Positions 36,892 through 45,471 of a stretch of 64,000 nt of DNA are shown in pieces. Under the pieces are notes generated by a model. It searched no databases. It saw only the letters and a program-made list of their open reading frames with translations, and was not told the DNA's origin. Every line of letters starts with the position of its first letter. Position 1 is the first letter of the stretch. The stretch comes from Agromyces sp. Marseille-P2726 (lineage in GTDB: Bacteria; Actinomycetota; Actinomycetes; Actinomycetales; Microbacteriaceae), in the NCBI RefSeq assembly GCF_902809835.1, contig NZ_CADDWM010000007.1, forward strand, positions 62,001-126,000, read 5' to 3'. A program made the position numbers and the translations under genes.

Positions 36892-38942
36892 GCGGCGGCT
36901 CGCTCGGCCCTGCTGTGTGCCCGTGCGAGGTAGCGCGCCTCCACGCGCACCGGGCCCAGGCGGTACAACGCCGCCCGCTTGCGCGCCGCATGCCCGCGTT
37001 CGCCCGGCAGCACGACCGATCGGAGCATGGCGCCGACCCATTGGCCGAGGCGCGCCCATTGCCAGCCGAGACTGCCGTAGTGTTTGCGCAGGTACCGCTC
37101 CTGCGACGCGTGGAAGTGGACCTCCCGCCGTCTCGGGTCGCCGCCGGTGCCAGCGCCGACGTGCGCCGCCGTGACCTCCGGCACGGCGGCGTGCCGCCAT
37201 CCCAGCCGGTGAGCGCGGTACGCCCAGTCAGCCTCCTCGGCGTAGAGGAAGAATCGCTCGTCGAACCCGCCGACCTGGTCGAGTGCCTCTGCGCGCAGCA
37301 ACAGCACCGAGCCGATCGCGTAGGTCGGGTCACGCCGCAGGCGCGCCAAGCCGATCGCCTCGAGCCATGTCCCGCTCGGCGACGGTAGCCACCAGTCCAC
37401 GCGGGCAGGCGTGCCGTCGTCGTCGACCTGAGCCGGGCCGACACTTGCGAGGTCGGCGTCAGCGCGCAAAGCGCCGTGCAACCGCGCGACGTTGTGGGCG
37501 GAAATGACCGCGTCGGGGTTGAGCAGCAGCACGTCGGCATCCGGCGCGAGCCGATCGCTCAGCCCGACGTTCACGCCCGCCGCGAATCCGCCGTTGCGGC
37601 CGGGATCGAGGTAGCGCACACCGAGATCGTCGCAGATCGCGGCGATCTCGCGCATCGACGAGTTGTCCACGACGGTGACCGGCAGCTCGGCGATGGGCTC
37701 GAGCGCGCGGCGCAGCAGTTCGGGTGCGCCGTAGGCGACGACGACGACCTCGACGGGCGGTGCGGATGCCTCGTGACCGCTGGCGTCGCGGTGGGATGCC
37801 TCGTGCCGCACCGATCGGTACAGGCTGAGGTAGCCCAGTGCGACCGCGCTCCACGTGCACTCGGCGGCCCGGGCGAAGCCGCTGGCCAGGAGCTCCGTCG
37901 ACCTCGCGCCGCCGGCGCCGGCCTCGACGAGCGCGTCGCTGAGGGCACCCGCGTCGCCCGCTCCGACCACGAGGCCCGCGCCACCGACCACGTCGGGCAG
38001 CGCGCCTGCGTCGCTCGAGACGACCGGCACGCCGCAGGCCATCGCCTCGACCGCCACTCGCCCGAACTGCTCCGTCCACGAGGGGGTCGGGAGCGATGGC
38101 ACGGCGAGCACGTCGAGGCTGCGGTAGAAGGCGACCACTTCGGCCGGATCGATCGGGCCCGCCGTCTCCACGCGGTCGCCGATTCCCGCCTCCCTGGCGC
38201 CGCGGACGAGTTCGCCGGCGAGCGGTCCGGAACCGCCGATCCTCAGGTGAAGGCGCGGGTCGCGTGCGACGGCGTCGAGCAGCACGAGAACGCCCTTCTC
38301 GGGCACGAGCCGCCCGAGGAAGCCGACGACGATCCGGTCGAGGCCTCGAGACGCGTCGCTTCGCGTCGCTCCTCGACCGCCGGGGTTCAGTGCGGCCGCG
38401 GCATCCGTGGGCCTGAACCGCTGTTCGTCGATGCCGAGTGGAATGACGCGTGCGCGACCCGCGAAGCCCTTCTCCTCGGCGATTCGGGCAGCTTCGGCGT
38501 TGCAGGACGAGATGCCGGATGCCGCGGACAGCGCCCACCGTTCGAACCATCGGAACGGCACGGGGTAGCGCTTGCGCAGGTTCTGCGCGGTGTACAGAAC
38601 GACCGGCGTGCGGCGCGAACGGCGTCGGAGGGCTCGCAGGAGCAGCAGCTCGGCCGTCGCGAGCGCGAACGGCTCTTCGTGGACGTCGATCACATCCCAC
38701 TCCTCACCGAGGGCGCGCCAGATGGGTCGCGGGTCGTAGAGGAAGAGCGCCGGGTGGCGCCCGATCGTCGCGACACCGTGCACGCGTTCGCCTGGCAGGG
38801 GTCGGAGGCTGACCGGAGCGCCGCCGGCATGCCACCGTCTCGCGCTCAGGAGCGACACGTCGACGCCGAGGCTCGTGAGCGCGCGTTCGCGACCGCGCCA
38901 CTCGTGGACGACGGCGCTGTGCGAGACGCGAAGTACGCGCAA
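36888..38942 (-). CDS. Two-domain glycosyltransferase (GT4-GT2 fusion)
   Basis: A 684-residue fusion. The N-terminal GT-B part has VVLYTAQNLRKRYPVPF, VVGFLGRLVPEKGVLVLLDAV and TPSWTEQFGRVAVEAMACGVPVVSS. From about residue 405 a GT2 rhamnosyltransferase-like domain follows: VVVVAYGAPELLRRAL, VTVVDNSS, DVLLLNPDAV (the metal-binding acidic pair region) and GFDERFFLYAEEADWAYRA, where the Glu-Asp pair is catalytic. The TTG at 38942, with GGGGG about six bases upstream, is the only start covering the first strand. First gene of the leftward operon. Confidence 0.85.
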   Translation of the reverse strand: MRVLRVSHSAVVHEWRGRERALTSLGVDVSLLSARRWHAGGAPVSLRPLPGERVHGVATIGRHPALFLYDPRPIWRALGEEWDVIDVHEEPFALATAELLLLRALRRRSRRTPVVLYTAQNLRKRYPVPFRWFERWALSAASGISSCNAEAARIAEEKGFAGRARVIPLGIDEQRFRPTDAAAALNPGGRGATRSDASRGLDRIVVGFLGRLVPEKGVLVLLDAVARDPRLHLRIGGSGPLAGELVRGAREAGIGDRVETAGPIDPAEVVAFYRSLDVLAVPSLPTPSWTEQFGRVAVEAMACGVPVVSSDAGALPDVVGGAGLVVGAGDAGALSDALVEAGAGGARSTELLASGFARAAECTWSAVALGYLSLYRSVRHEASHRDASGHEASAPPVEVVVVAYGAPELLRRALEPIAELPVTVVDNSSMREIAAICDDLGVRYLDPGRNGGFAAGVNVGLSDRLAPDADVLLLNPDAVISAHNVARLHGALRADADLASVGPAQVDDDGTPARVDWWLPSPSGTWLEAIGLARLRRDPTYAIGSVLLLRAEALDQVGGFDERFFLYAEEADWAYRAHRLGWRHAAVPEVTAAHVGAGTGGDPRRREVHFHASQERYLRKHYGSLGWQWARLGQWVGAMLRSVVLPGERGHAARKRAALYRLGPVRVEARYLARAHSRAERAAA

Positions 38943-39024
38943 GCGGACCCCCTACATAGACTCCTCTGGAAACCCTAACTGCGCAGCGGGTCGGGTCTTG
39001 GCCTGGTCGGGGGAAGGAAGCGGG

Positions 39025-39729
39025 GTGGATTCGGAGTCATTCGAGGTGCTCGTGGTGTGCACCGGCAACATCAATCGGTCGGCGCTCGGCGGGGCCCTGC
39101 TGGAGAAGTGGGTCGAGTGGTACGCGCCGGCTCCGCTCGCCGAGCGCATCACCATCACCAGTGCGGGACTCGGTGCACCGGTGGGGCGTTCCATCGGTCG
39201 TCGTACACGCGCGATCATTGCGGCGCTCGGGGCCGAGGGGTCGGCTCATCGGGCGCGGCAGATCACGGAGGCGATGATCCGCGACGCCGACCTCGTGCTG
39301 GCCGCCGCGAGCAGTCAGCGCGACGACGTGCTCGGATTGGTGCCGTCAGCGCTGAGATCGACGTTCACCATTCGCGAGGCCGGACGCATCCTCAGTTCGC
39401 TTCCCGCCGATGGAGCCCCGGGCTCGGTCGCGGAGATCCGTGCACGCGTGGCCGCGGCATCCGCGAACCGGTCGACGGCCGGCCTCGGCGCACATGACGA
39501 CGACATCATCGATCCGCAGGGTCGGGACGAAGCGGCCTACCGCACCATGGTGCGCGAGGAGGTGCCGGCGCTCGCCCAGATCGCCGGTGCGCTCTTCGGC
39601 ATGCCCGATGCCGAGATCGCCGCATATGCGGAGGCAGCCGCGGCTGCCGAGTTCTCGTTCGACGACGCCCCGGGCCGATCGGCGTCCGTCGCAGTTCGTG
39701 CGCGCCCCCGAGGGCGGCGGGAGGCGTGA
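39025..39729 (+). CDS. Low-molecular-weight protein tyrosine phosphatase
   Basis: A 234-residue phosphatase. The P-loop VCTGNINRSALGG has the C-x5-R-S form near the N-terminus. The general-acid region lies in DDDIIDPQGRDEAAYR, where the Asp-Pro pair is typical. It is longer than the usual 150-160 residues because of an inserted helical stretch and an Ala-rich tail. It should dephosphorylate the Wzz/BY-kinase at 23257 and so set polymer length. GTG 39025 follows AAGGAAG. The stop overlaps the next GTG start (GTGA). Confidence 0.85.
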   Translation: MDSESFEVLVVCTGNINRSALGGALLEKWVEWYAPAPLAERITITSAGLGAPVGRSIGRRTRAIIAALGAEGSAHRARQITEAMIRDADLVLAAASSQRDDVLGLVPSALRSTFTIREAGRILSSLPADGAPGSVAEIRARVAAASANRSTAGLGAHDDDIIDPQGRDEAAYRTMVREEVPALAQIAGALFGMPDAEIAAYAEAAAAAEFSFDDAPGRSASVAVRARPRGRREA

Positions 39730-40943
39730 GCTCGCGGACGGATTCCGACCGTCCGTCGGCGGAGGCGCGGCCGCGGATCAGAGTTCTGCATCTGGATCAC
39801 ACGGATGCCACGGGAGGCGCCGAGTTCGCTCTGCTGCGCATGCTGCAAGCCGACCCGGGTTGGGCTCCCTACCTCCTCCTGGCGCGAACCGAGCGCACCG
39901 GATTCGGCGTGTACGACGCGCTTCCCGCACGCGTACCGCGGCGACGTTCGGGCGTCCGGCAACCCGCAGGAGTGAGTGCGGGCGGCGCGGTGATGGCGGT
40001 GTCGAGCGGGCTTCGGGTGATCGCACAGGCCGTCGCAACGCGGTGCTCGCGCGTGTTCCGGAGCGCTGACATCGTCGACGCGAACAGCGCGAGGGCCGCG
40101 GCGTACGGTGCCGTCGCCGCCCGCTGCTCGCGGAAGCCATTCGTCGTGCATGTGCGGGATCTGGTCGACATCGAGTCCCTCGGTCGTGCCGGTCACGCCC
40201 TGATGACCCGCGTGGTGCTGCCCCGGGCCGACGGCATCATCGCCAACTCGCGGGCGACACTGGAATCCGCCAGGGCCTACGTGCGACCGGACGCGCTCAT
40301 CGAGGCCATCCCGAGCGCGTCCGGTCTCCGGCCCGGCGCCGCCACGGTCCCGCCGCCCGACCCGTCGGCACCGGTGCGCACCGTGGGAATGCTCGCTCGA
40401 ATCGATCCGTGGAAGGGCCAGCACGTGCTCCTCGAGGCGTTCGCCCGGGTATACCGCGGAACGGACGTGCGCTTGCAGTTCGCGGGCGATGCCCCATTCG
40501 GCCACGAGCAGCACCTCGACGACCTCCGCCGGCGGGTGCGCGAGCTGGGGGTTGCCGACCAGGTGGACTTCCTCGGTCACGTCGACGACATCGATGGCCT
40601 GCTTGCTCGGTGGGATGTCGCCGTGCACGCCTCGACGAGGGCCGAGCCGCTCGGGCAGAACGTGCTCCAGTACCTCGCGGCCGGACGGGCGACCGTCGCC
40701 GCCGACGAGGGCGGACCCGGCGAGTGGGTCACCAACGGCGTGAACGGACTGCTCGTACCGCCGCGGGACGTCCATGCGCTCGCGATGGCGCTACGTCGAC
40801 TCGACGCGGACGCGGCGCTTCGCGCGCGACTCGCGGCCGCGGCATCCGTCACCCCTGGTCTGCTCGACGACGCAGCGGTGACGCGCGCCCACGAGAAGTT
40901 CTACGAGACGGTGCTTCGCTCGGCGTCGCGCTCGACGCCCTGA
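39726..40943 (+). CDS. Glycosyltransferase, GT4 family
   Basis: A 405-residue GT-B enzyme. VLHLDHTDATGGAEFALLRML is the opening loop, PFVVHVRDLVDIESLGRAG and IIANSRATLESAR belong to the acceptor domain, VGMLARIDPWKGQHVLLEAF opens the donor domain and STRAEPLGQNVLQYLAAGRATVAAD is the donor site. GTG 39726 overlaps the phosphatase stop. Its last 43 bases overlap the 3' end of the convergent hydrolase gene. It closes the polysaccharide locus. Confidence 0.87.
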   Translation: MSSRTDSDRPSAEARPRIRVLHLDHTDATGGAEFALLRMLQADPGWAPYLLLARTERTGFGVYDALPARVPRRRSGVRQPAGVSAGGAVMAVSSGLRVIAQAVATRCSRVFRSADIVDANSARAAAYGAVAARCSRKPFVVHVRDLVDIESLGRAGHALMTRVVLPRADGIIANSRATLESARAYVRPDALIEAIPSASGLRPGAATVPPPDPSAPVRTVGMLARIDPWKGQHVLLEAFARVYRGTDVRLQFAGDAPFGHEQHLDDLRRRVRELGVADQVDFLGHVDDIDGLLARWDVAVHASTRAEPLGQNVLQYLAAGRATVAADEGGPGEWVTNGVNGLLVPPRDVHALAMALRRLDADAALRARLAAAASVTPGLLDDAAVTRAHEKFYETVLRSASRSTP

Positions 40944-41845
40944 GCCCGCACCACCCCGGCCGCATCGAGCCCGTCGAGCCCGCCGACCGCGAACGCGGTG
41001 ACCGCGTCGAGTGTCGGATCGACGCCGAGCACACGGGAGTGCCCGGCGCCCTCGGTGAGCACGAGCCGCGACCGCTCGCCGTGCGCCGCGTGCAGCCGCA
41101 GCGATTCCGAGACGGCGACCTCGCGGTCGCCTCGGTCGTGCACTACGAGGAGCGGCATGCCCGCCGGGAGCGGATCGGCGACCGCGTCGAAGCGGCCGAA
41201 GAAGTCGGGCTCGTCTGGCAGCACACGGGCGGCGAACCGCCGGCCCAGGGCGTCGGCGCTCGCCGCGCTCATGCCGACCCGGGCCGCGAAGGAGTCGACC
41301 AGGTGGCGTGCATCGGCCATGCCGGCGATCGTGATGACCCCACCCGTCGCCAGACCCTCCCGGGTGGCGGTGAGCACCGCGAGCGCCCCGAACGAGTGCC
41401 CGACGACGACCCGGAACATGCCGTGCCGCCGCTGCAACTCGTCGATCGCGGCGAGGTAGTCGCGGATGTCGGTATGCCGGCCGCTCGACGCCCCGTTGGC
41501 CGGCGCGTCGAAGGCGACCACACGGAACCCCTCGGCGGGGAGCTCGCGCACGATGGGTCCGAACTGCGAGGCCCGACCACGCCACCCATGGACGAGCAGC
41601 ACGGTCTCGGGCCCGTGGCCCCAGGAGTAGGTGACGATCTCGCGCCCTCGCGCGGTCAGGCTGCTGCGCTCGGCGGTCTCGTGCACCGCGCGGTCGCCGG
41701 GTCGCACGGGCAGCGCGGGGCGCACCTGCCGGAACAGCGGGAGCGCGACCCGGCCCGCGAGCTCGGGTGAGACGCGGTCGGCGGCGCGGATGGCGGCGAC
41801 CGAGGCCGAGGTGGCGGCGGTGTTCAGGTGGGTGGTGAGCTTCAC
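40901..41845 (-). CDS. Alpha/beta hydrolase
   Basis: A 314-residue hydrolase. VLLVHGWRGRASQF supplies the oxyanion HG, VVVGHSFGALAVL the nucleophile elbow (GHSFG), VVHDRGDREVAV the acid, and GAGHSRVLGV the catalytic His. The first 70 residues form an extra helical region with a possible membrane-associating start. Substrate unknown. It diverges from the TetR gene across a gap holding a perfect inverted repeat, so the regulator very probably controls it. Confidence 0.85.
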   Translation of the reverse strand: MKLTTHLNTAATSASVAAIRAADRVSPELAGRVALPLFRQVRPALPVRPGDRAVHETAERSSLTARGREIVTYSWGHGPETVLLVHGWRGRASQFGPIVRELPAEGFRVVAFDAPANGASSGRHTDIRDYLAAIDELQRRHGMFRVVVGHSFGALAVLTATREGLATGGVITIAGMADARHLVDSFAARVGMSAASADALGRRFAARVLPDEPDFFGRFDAVADPLPAGMPLLVVHDRGDREVAVSESLRLHAAHGERSRLVLTEGAGHSRVLGVDPTLDAVTAFAVGGLDGLDAAGVVRAQGVERDAERSTVS

Positions 41846-41889
41846 GGCGGTCTCCCTCGACGTCTCCCGGCGGCATCCGGGAAATGAAT

Positions 41890-41924
41890 ACGAACGGTCG
41901 TGCTTCGACTATACGACCGTTCGT
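41890..41924. promoter_or_regulatory. Operator: 12-base perfect inverted repeat
   Basis: ACGAACGGTCGT (41890-41901) and ACGACCGTTCGT (41913-41924) are exact reverse complements separated by 11 bases, midway between the divergent hydrolase and tetR genes. Arm length and position fit a TetR dimer-pair operator that represses both genes. Confidence 0.75.
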
Positions 41925-41940
41925 GCGTAAAATGAAGAGC

Positions 41941-42600
41941 ATGGAGCACATCGATGGCCGACGGGCGCGTGGCGACGCCTCACGCCGAGTCGTGCTCGCA
42001 AGCGCAGTCGACCTGGCGTCGATCGACGGGCTCGACGGGCTCACGATCGGCCGGCTCGCGGCCGCCGCGAAGGTCAGCAAGAGCAACGTCGCCACGCTGT
42101 TCGGCACGAAGGAGCGGCTGCAGCTCGCCACGGTCGAGGCCGCCTCGCAGCGGTTCCGCGAGAGCGTGCTCGAGCCCGCGCGCGCGCAACCACGCGGCAT
42201 CCGCCGCATCATCGCCCTGCTCGACCGCTGGATCGCCTATTCGCGTGATCGCGTGTTCGAGGGCGGATGCTTCTTCGCGTCCGCCGCGGTCGACCTCGAT
42301 GCCAAGCCGGGTCCGGTCCGCGACGCGGTGGCGCAGGCGTTCGAGAGCTGGAGCAGCTACCTGCGTGTCTCCATCGGCTATGCCATCGAGCTCGGCGAGC
42401 TCGACGCCGAGACGGATGCCGCGCAGCTGGCGTTCGAGTTCACCGCCCTGCTCGACGGCGCGAACACCCGCTCGCTGCTCGGCGACACCAACGAGCCGTA
42501 CGTTCTCGTGCGGCGTGCCCTCGCCTCGCGGTTGCTCGCGGTAGGCGCCGACGCCGATGTCGTGGATCCGTTCGCCGACGTCGACGACCTCGCGGCCTGA
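41941..42600 (+). CDS. TetR-family transcriptional regulator
   Basis: A 219-residue regulator. The N-terminal helix-turn-helix reads VVLASAVDLASIDGLDGLTIGRLAAAAKVSKSNVATLFGTKERL in successive helices, with the Y/F-x-x-F-x-x-K-E-x-L end typical of the family (here LFGTKERL). The C-terminal ligand domain starts at about residue 85 (RIIALLDRWIAYSRDR). ATG 41941 is preferred, ATG 41932 is possible. It likely autorepresses and controls the divergent hydrolase through the inverted repeat at 41890-41924. Confidence 0.85.
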   Translation: MEHIDGRRARGDASRRVVLASAVDLASIDGLDGLTIGRLAAAAKVSKSNVATLFGTKERLQLATVEAASQRFRESVLEPARAQPRGIRRIIALLDRWIAYSRDRVFEGGCFFASAAVDLDAKPGPVRDAVAQAFESWSSYLRVSIGYAIELGELDAETDAAQLAFEFTALLDGANTRSLLGDTNEPYVLVRRALASRLLAVGADADVVDPFADVDDLAA

Positions 42601-42633
42601 GTCCCCCTGCGTCACCCCGAGCCCTCGGCGTTT

Positions 42634-42701
42634 GTAGGACGAACGGCGGAATGTAGGGCACACAGCAAGGTAGGCGTCCTACATTCCGGGCGATGTCCTA
42701 C
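42634..42701. terminator. Nested inverted repeats between convergent genes
   Basis: Inner arms CGGAATGTAGG (42647-42657) and CCTACATTCCG (42678-42688) are exact complements; outer arms GTAGGAC (42634-42640) and GTCCTAC (42695-42701) enclose them. The structure lies between the stops of tetR and the VWA gene and could end transcription from both sides, although no T-tract follows. Confidence 0.55.
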
Positions 42702-42725
42702 GAACCGCGCTTGAGGTCGCGACGC

Positions 42726-44765
42726 TCAGAAGCTCGTCACGAGGTCGCCGAGCACGTCCTTGACCTTCGTCGGGTCGGTCGCGTCGTAGTAGTGCGCACC
42801 CGTCGCGCTCGCGATCGCCTGCAGCGTGGCGACATCCGCGTCCGCCCCGTATGCGAGCGTGAACACGAGCACCGGGGTGTGATGGTGATGCGCGCTGATG
42901 TTCGCCAGCATCTGGTTCGCGTCGACCGAGGGGGCGAAGGTCTCGTTCTTCCCGTCGCTGAGCAGCACGATCGCGTTGATGCGGTCGGGGTCGAAGGCGG
43001 CCGCCTGCTGGGCGACGAAGGCGTCGACGGCCGAGTACAACGGCGTGAACTCGATGGGCTTCAGCGCACCGAGGGCGCGCAGGAGCAGCGTGCGATTCGG
43101 GCCGATGTCGGCGACCTCGCCGACCATGCCGGGAGTGATGGGACCGGCGTCGATGTCGGAGAATGCCGCGAGGCCCACGTTGTCGCCAGCGGAGAAGTGC
43201 TCGAGGGCCTGCGTGATGGCGTCCTTCGCCGCCGCCAACTTGGTGTCACCGGTCGCGATCGGCTCGGCCATCGAACCCGAGACGTCGACGAGGAACAACA
43301 CCTGGGCGCGCTTGCGCACCTCGGGGAACGCCTGGTGCGCGGTGATGAGCACCTTCTGCCCGGGGAACTGGAGCGCGCCGTGGGGTGACGCGGTGAACCG
43401 GCCGACCTGCTGCACGACGGGGCTCATCTCGTCGTTGAGGTCGCGATACCCGGCGTCGCGCACGATCTGCTGGCCCTGCTTGGTCACCGCGTAGCGCACG
43501 AAGTCGTCACCGGCGGCCTTCTCGTCAGCATCGACCCATGGCCCGATGAGCACGGCGGCCGGGTTGTCGGCGGTGTAGAAGCCGTCGGTCGGGTAGATCG
43601 GCACCAGCTGCTCGACCGGCGGCGTGCTCTGCACGCGAGACACGCCGTCGCGACTCGTGATGCCGCGGTTGTAGTCCCAGACCGACTTCTCGTCGACGAT
43701 GACCGCCGAGAGGAAGTCGGCGACCGACCCCGTCTCCTCCGCTTGGCGCGCGTGCCAGAGGAAGTGCTCGGGGGTCGCCATGTAGTGGCTCGTCGCGAGC
43801 TCGTGCTGCCGCACCTCCTCGGTGACCTCGTCGTCCTCGATCTGCTCGGCGGTGAGATCGGCGATCGAACCCGCGACCGAGCCGTACGAGGCCAGCAGCG
43901 CCGCCTCGCCCGAGCTCGCGATGAGCGGGCTCGTCTTGCCGAGCTTGAACGCGCCCAGCTCGGGGCGCCCGACGTCGGCCCAGGCCTCCTCGTCGTCGGC
44001 GACGGCGAAGACCTCGCTCCAGCTCGGCCGCTCGTCGATCCATCCGATCGCGTCGGCGAGCGAGTCGGGCATGGCGAGCACGATGTGGGATGCCCCGAGG
44101 CTCGTGCCCTGCTTCGGCACACTCGCACCGCCACCCGAGTAGCGGGCGACGTTGAGCCACGACGTCGCGTCGGGAATCCAGACGATCGGGCGCTCGTCTT
44201 CGGGTCGATCCTTGAAATTGGCTCCGGCGTCGGTCGCCGCGACCCCGGACTTCTCCGTCTGGGCCACCACGGTTACGCAGGAGCCCTCGACGTCGCGGGG
44301 TTGCGCGTTGTAGCCCTCCACGAGCTTGGCCACCATCTCGGCGTTCTCGAACGACGAGAGCACCCGCACGGTGGTGCACGGCTCGGCACCGGCCTCCGCG
44401 GCCGGCTCGTCGTCGGGGAAGACGATGGGCCCCGTGTCGGCCGCTTGCGTCGCGGCGGTGTCGGCACCGTCATCCCGGTTCGTCAGCATGGCTGCAGCGA
44501 CCGCCCCGCCAGCCGCCAGCAGCAGCACGACCACGGCAGCGCCGGCACTCCAGACGACGCGTCGACGGCGCCGGCGGCCTTCCTGGCGGAGTTGGCTCCG
44601 GTCGCGACGTGACGGCGTGCCCCCGCTGCTCACGCGCGGGCCTCCACGCGGCCGCGGCCGACTCGAGGCCGAGGGATCCTCCGTGCCGGGCGGGAGCGCT
44701 CCGCATCGAACATACGTCGTCCTCACATTGGGGGGAGGTGGGATCAAGGCTGAGCTTAGCTCCAC
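42726..44765 (-). CDS. Solute-binding plus von Willebrand A domain membrane protein
   Basis: Up to 679 residues. A basic N-terminal tail is followed by one membrane anchor (about 69-93, VVWSAGAAVVVLLLAAGGAVAAAML). The outer part begins with a periplasmic-binding-like domain (TTVRVLSSFENAEMVAKLVEGY, PIVWIPDATSWLNV). The last 190 residues are a VWA domain with the MIDAS motif FLVDVSGSM and a second acidic site LLSDGKNE. It may sense or bind a ligand or metal at the cell surface. GTG 44765 and GTG 44726 are both possible starts; neither has a strong ribosome site. Confidence 0.78.
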   Translation of the reverse strand: MELSSALIPPPPNVRTTYVRCGALPPGTEDPSASSRPRPRGGPRVSSGGTPSRRDRSQLRQEGRRRRRRVVWSAGAAVVVLLLAAGGAVAAAMLTNRDDGADTAATQAADTGPIVFPDDEPAAEAGAEPCTTVRVLSSFENAEMVAKLVEGYNAQPRDVEGSCVTVVAQTEKSGVAATDAGANFKDRPEDERPIVWIPDATSWLNVARYSGGGASVPKQGTSLGASHIVLAMPDSLADAIGWIDERPSWSEVFAVADDEEAWADVGRPELGAFKLGKTSPLIASSGEAALLASYGSVAGSIADLTAEQIEDDEVTEEVRQHELATSHYMATPEHFLWHARQAEETGSVADFLSAVIVDEKSVWDYNRGITSRDGVSRVQSTPPVEQLVPIYPTDGFYTADNPAAVLIGPWVDADEKAAGDDFVRYAVTKQGQQIVRDAGYRDLNDEMSPVVQQVGRFTASPHGALQFPGQKVLITAHQAFPEVRKRAQVLFLVDVSGSMAEPIATGDTKLAAAKDAITQALEHFSAGDNVGLAAFSDIDAGPITPGMVGEVADIGPNRTLLLRALGALKPIEFTPLYSAVDAFVAQQAAAFDPDRINAIVLLSDGKNETFAPSVDANQMLANISAHHHHTPVLVFTLAYGADADVATLQAIASATGAHYYDATDPTKVKDVLGDLVTSF

Positions 44766-44819
44766 GGCTCGGCACAGCCCAAGGCATCGGATGCCGCGGG
44801 CACGCCGATCGCGCCCGGT

Positions 44820-45374
44820 TCACGTCGTCGAGTTCAGCATGCCGATGAACACCGCGGTCCACCAGGCGATCTGCGACACGACGGCGCTCACGACGAATCG
44901 CACGCGGATGCCACGCGGCAACGCCTGGAACCTCGCGTTCGGCGGGATGCGCGCGAGATCTCCGGTCCACCGGGTCAGCGCCACGCCGTTGAGCGCCACG
45001 ACGAGCACGGCGCCGAGCTTGACGGCGGTCGCAGGGCTGTCGAGGTGCGGTTGCAGCAGTGCGCCCGTGGCGAGCAGGACAGCCAGCCCTGCCCAGACCG
45101 GCAGGATCATCGTCTGGTCGACCTGCCGCAGCTCCCGAACCGAGCTCCAGCCGGTCGCCCAGAGCAGTGCGTGCCACTCGATGGCCAGCGCCGCCCCCAG
45201 CCCGATCACGAGTCCGACCAGGTGCCCGAACAGCGCGAGCGTATGCAGCCATTCGGGCGGCGCGAGCAGCGTACCGATCCAGATGGATGCCGCCCACGCG
45301 ACCGTCACGGCCGCGTACGCGATGATCCGTCGCCGCTGTCGACGACGGCGCTTCTCGCTCAACGTGGACGTCAC
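44820..45374 (-). CDS. Hypothetical integral membrane protein
   Basis: A 184-residue membrane protein with about four to five hydrophobic helices (IIAYAAVTVAWAASIWIGTLL, LALFGHLVGLVIGLGAALAI, PVWAGLAVLLATGALLQP, VVSAVVSQIAWWTAVFIGML). Conserved-looking His residues sit in the second helix and in EWHALLW. The function is unknown to me. It starts with a very basic cytoplasmic end (EKRRRRQRRR). It is encoded upstream of the VWA gene on the same strand, and it diverges from the GNAT gene. Confidence 0.6.
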   Translation of the reverse strand: MTSTLSEKRRRRQRRRIIAYAAVTVAWAASIWIGTLLAPPEWLHTLALFGHLVGLVIGLGAALAIEWHALLWATGWSSVRELRQVDQTMILPVWAGLAVLLATGALLQPHLDSPATAVKLGAVLVVALNGVALTRWTGDLARIPPNARFQALPRGIRVRFVVSAVVSQIAWWTAVFIGMLNSTT

Positions 45375-45471
45375 GAGGTGATCGAGACCTCCCGCTCATC
45401 GCGTGCGGCGGCGTGAACCGTGGCTCCCCCGCGTCCACACTATCCGAGCGGATGCCGCTTACAATCGCGCC

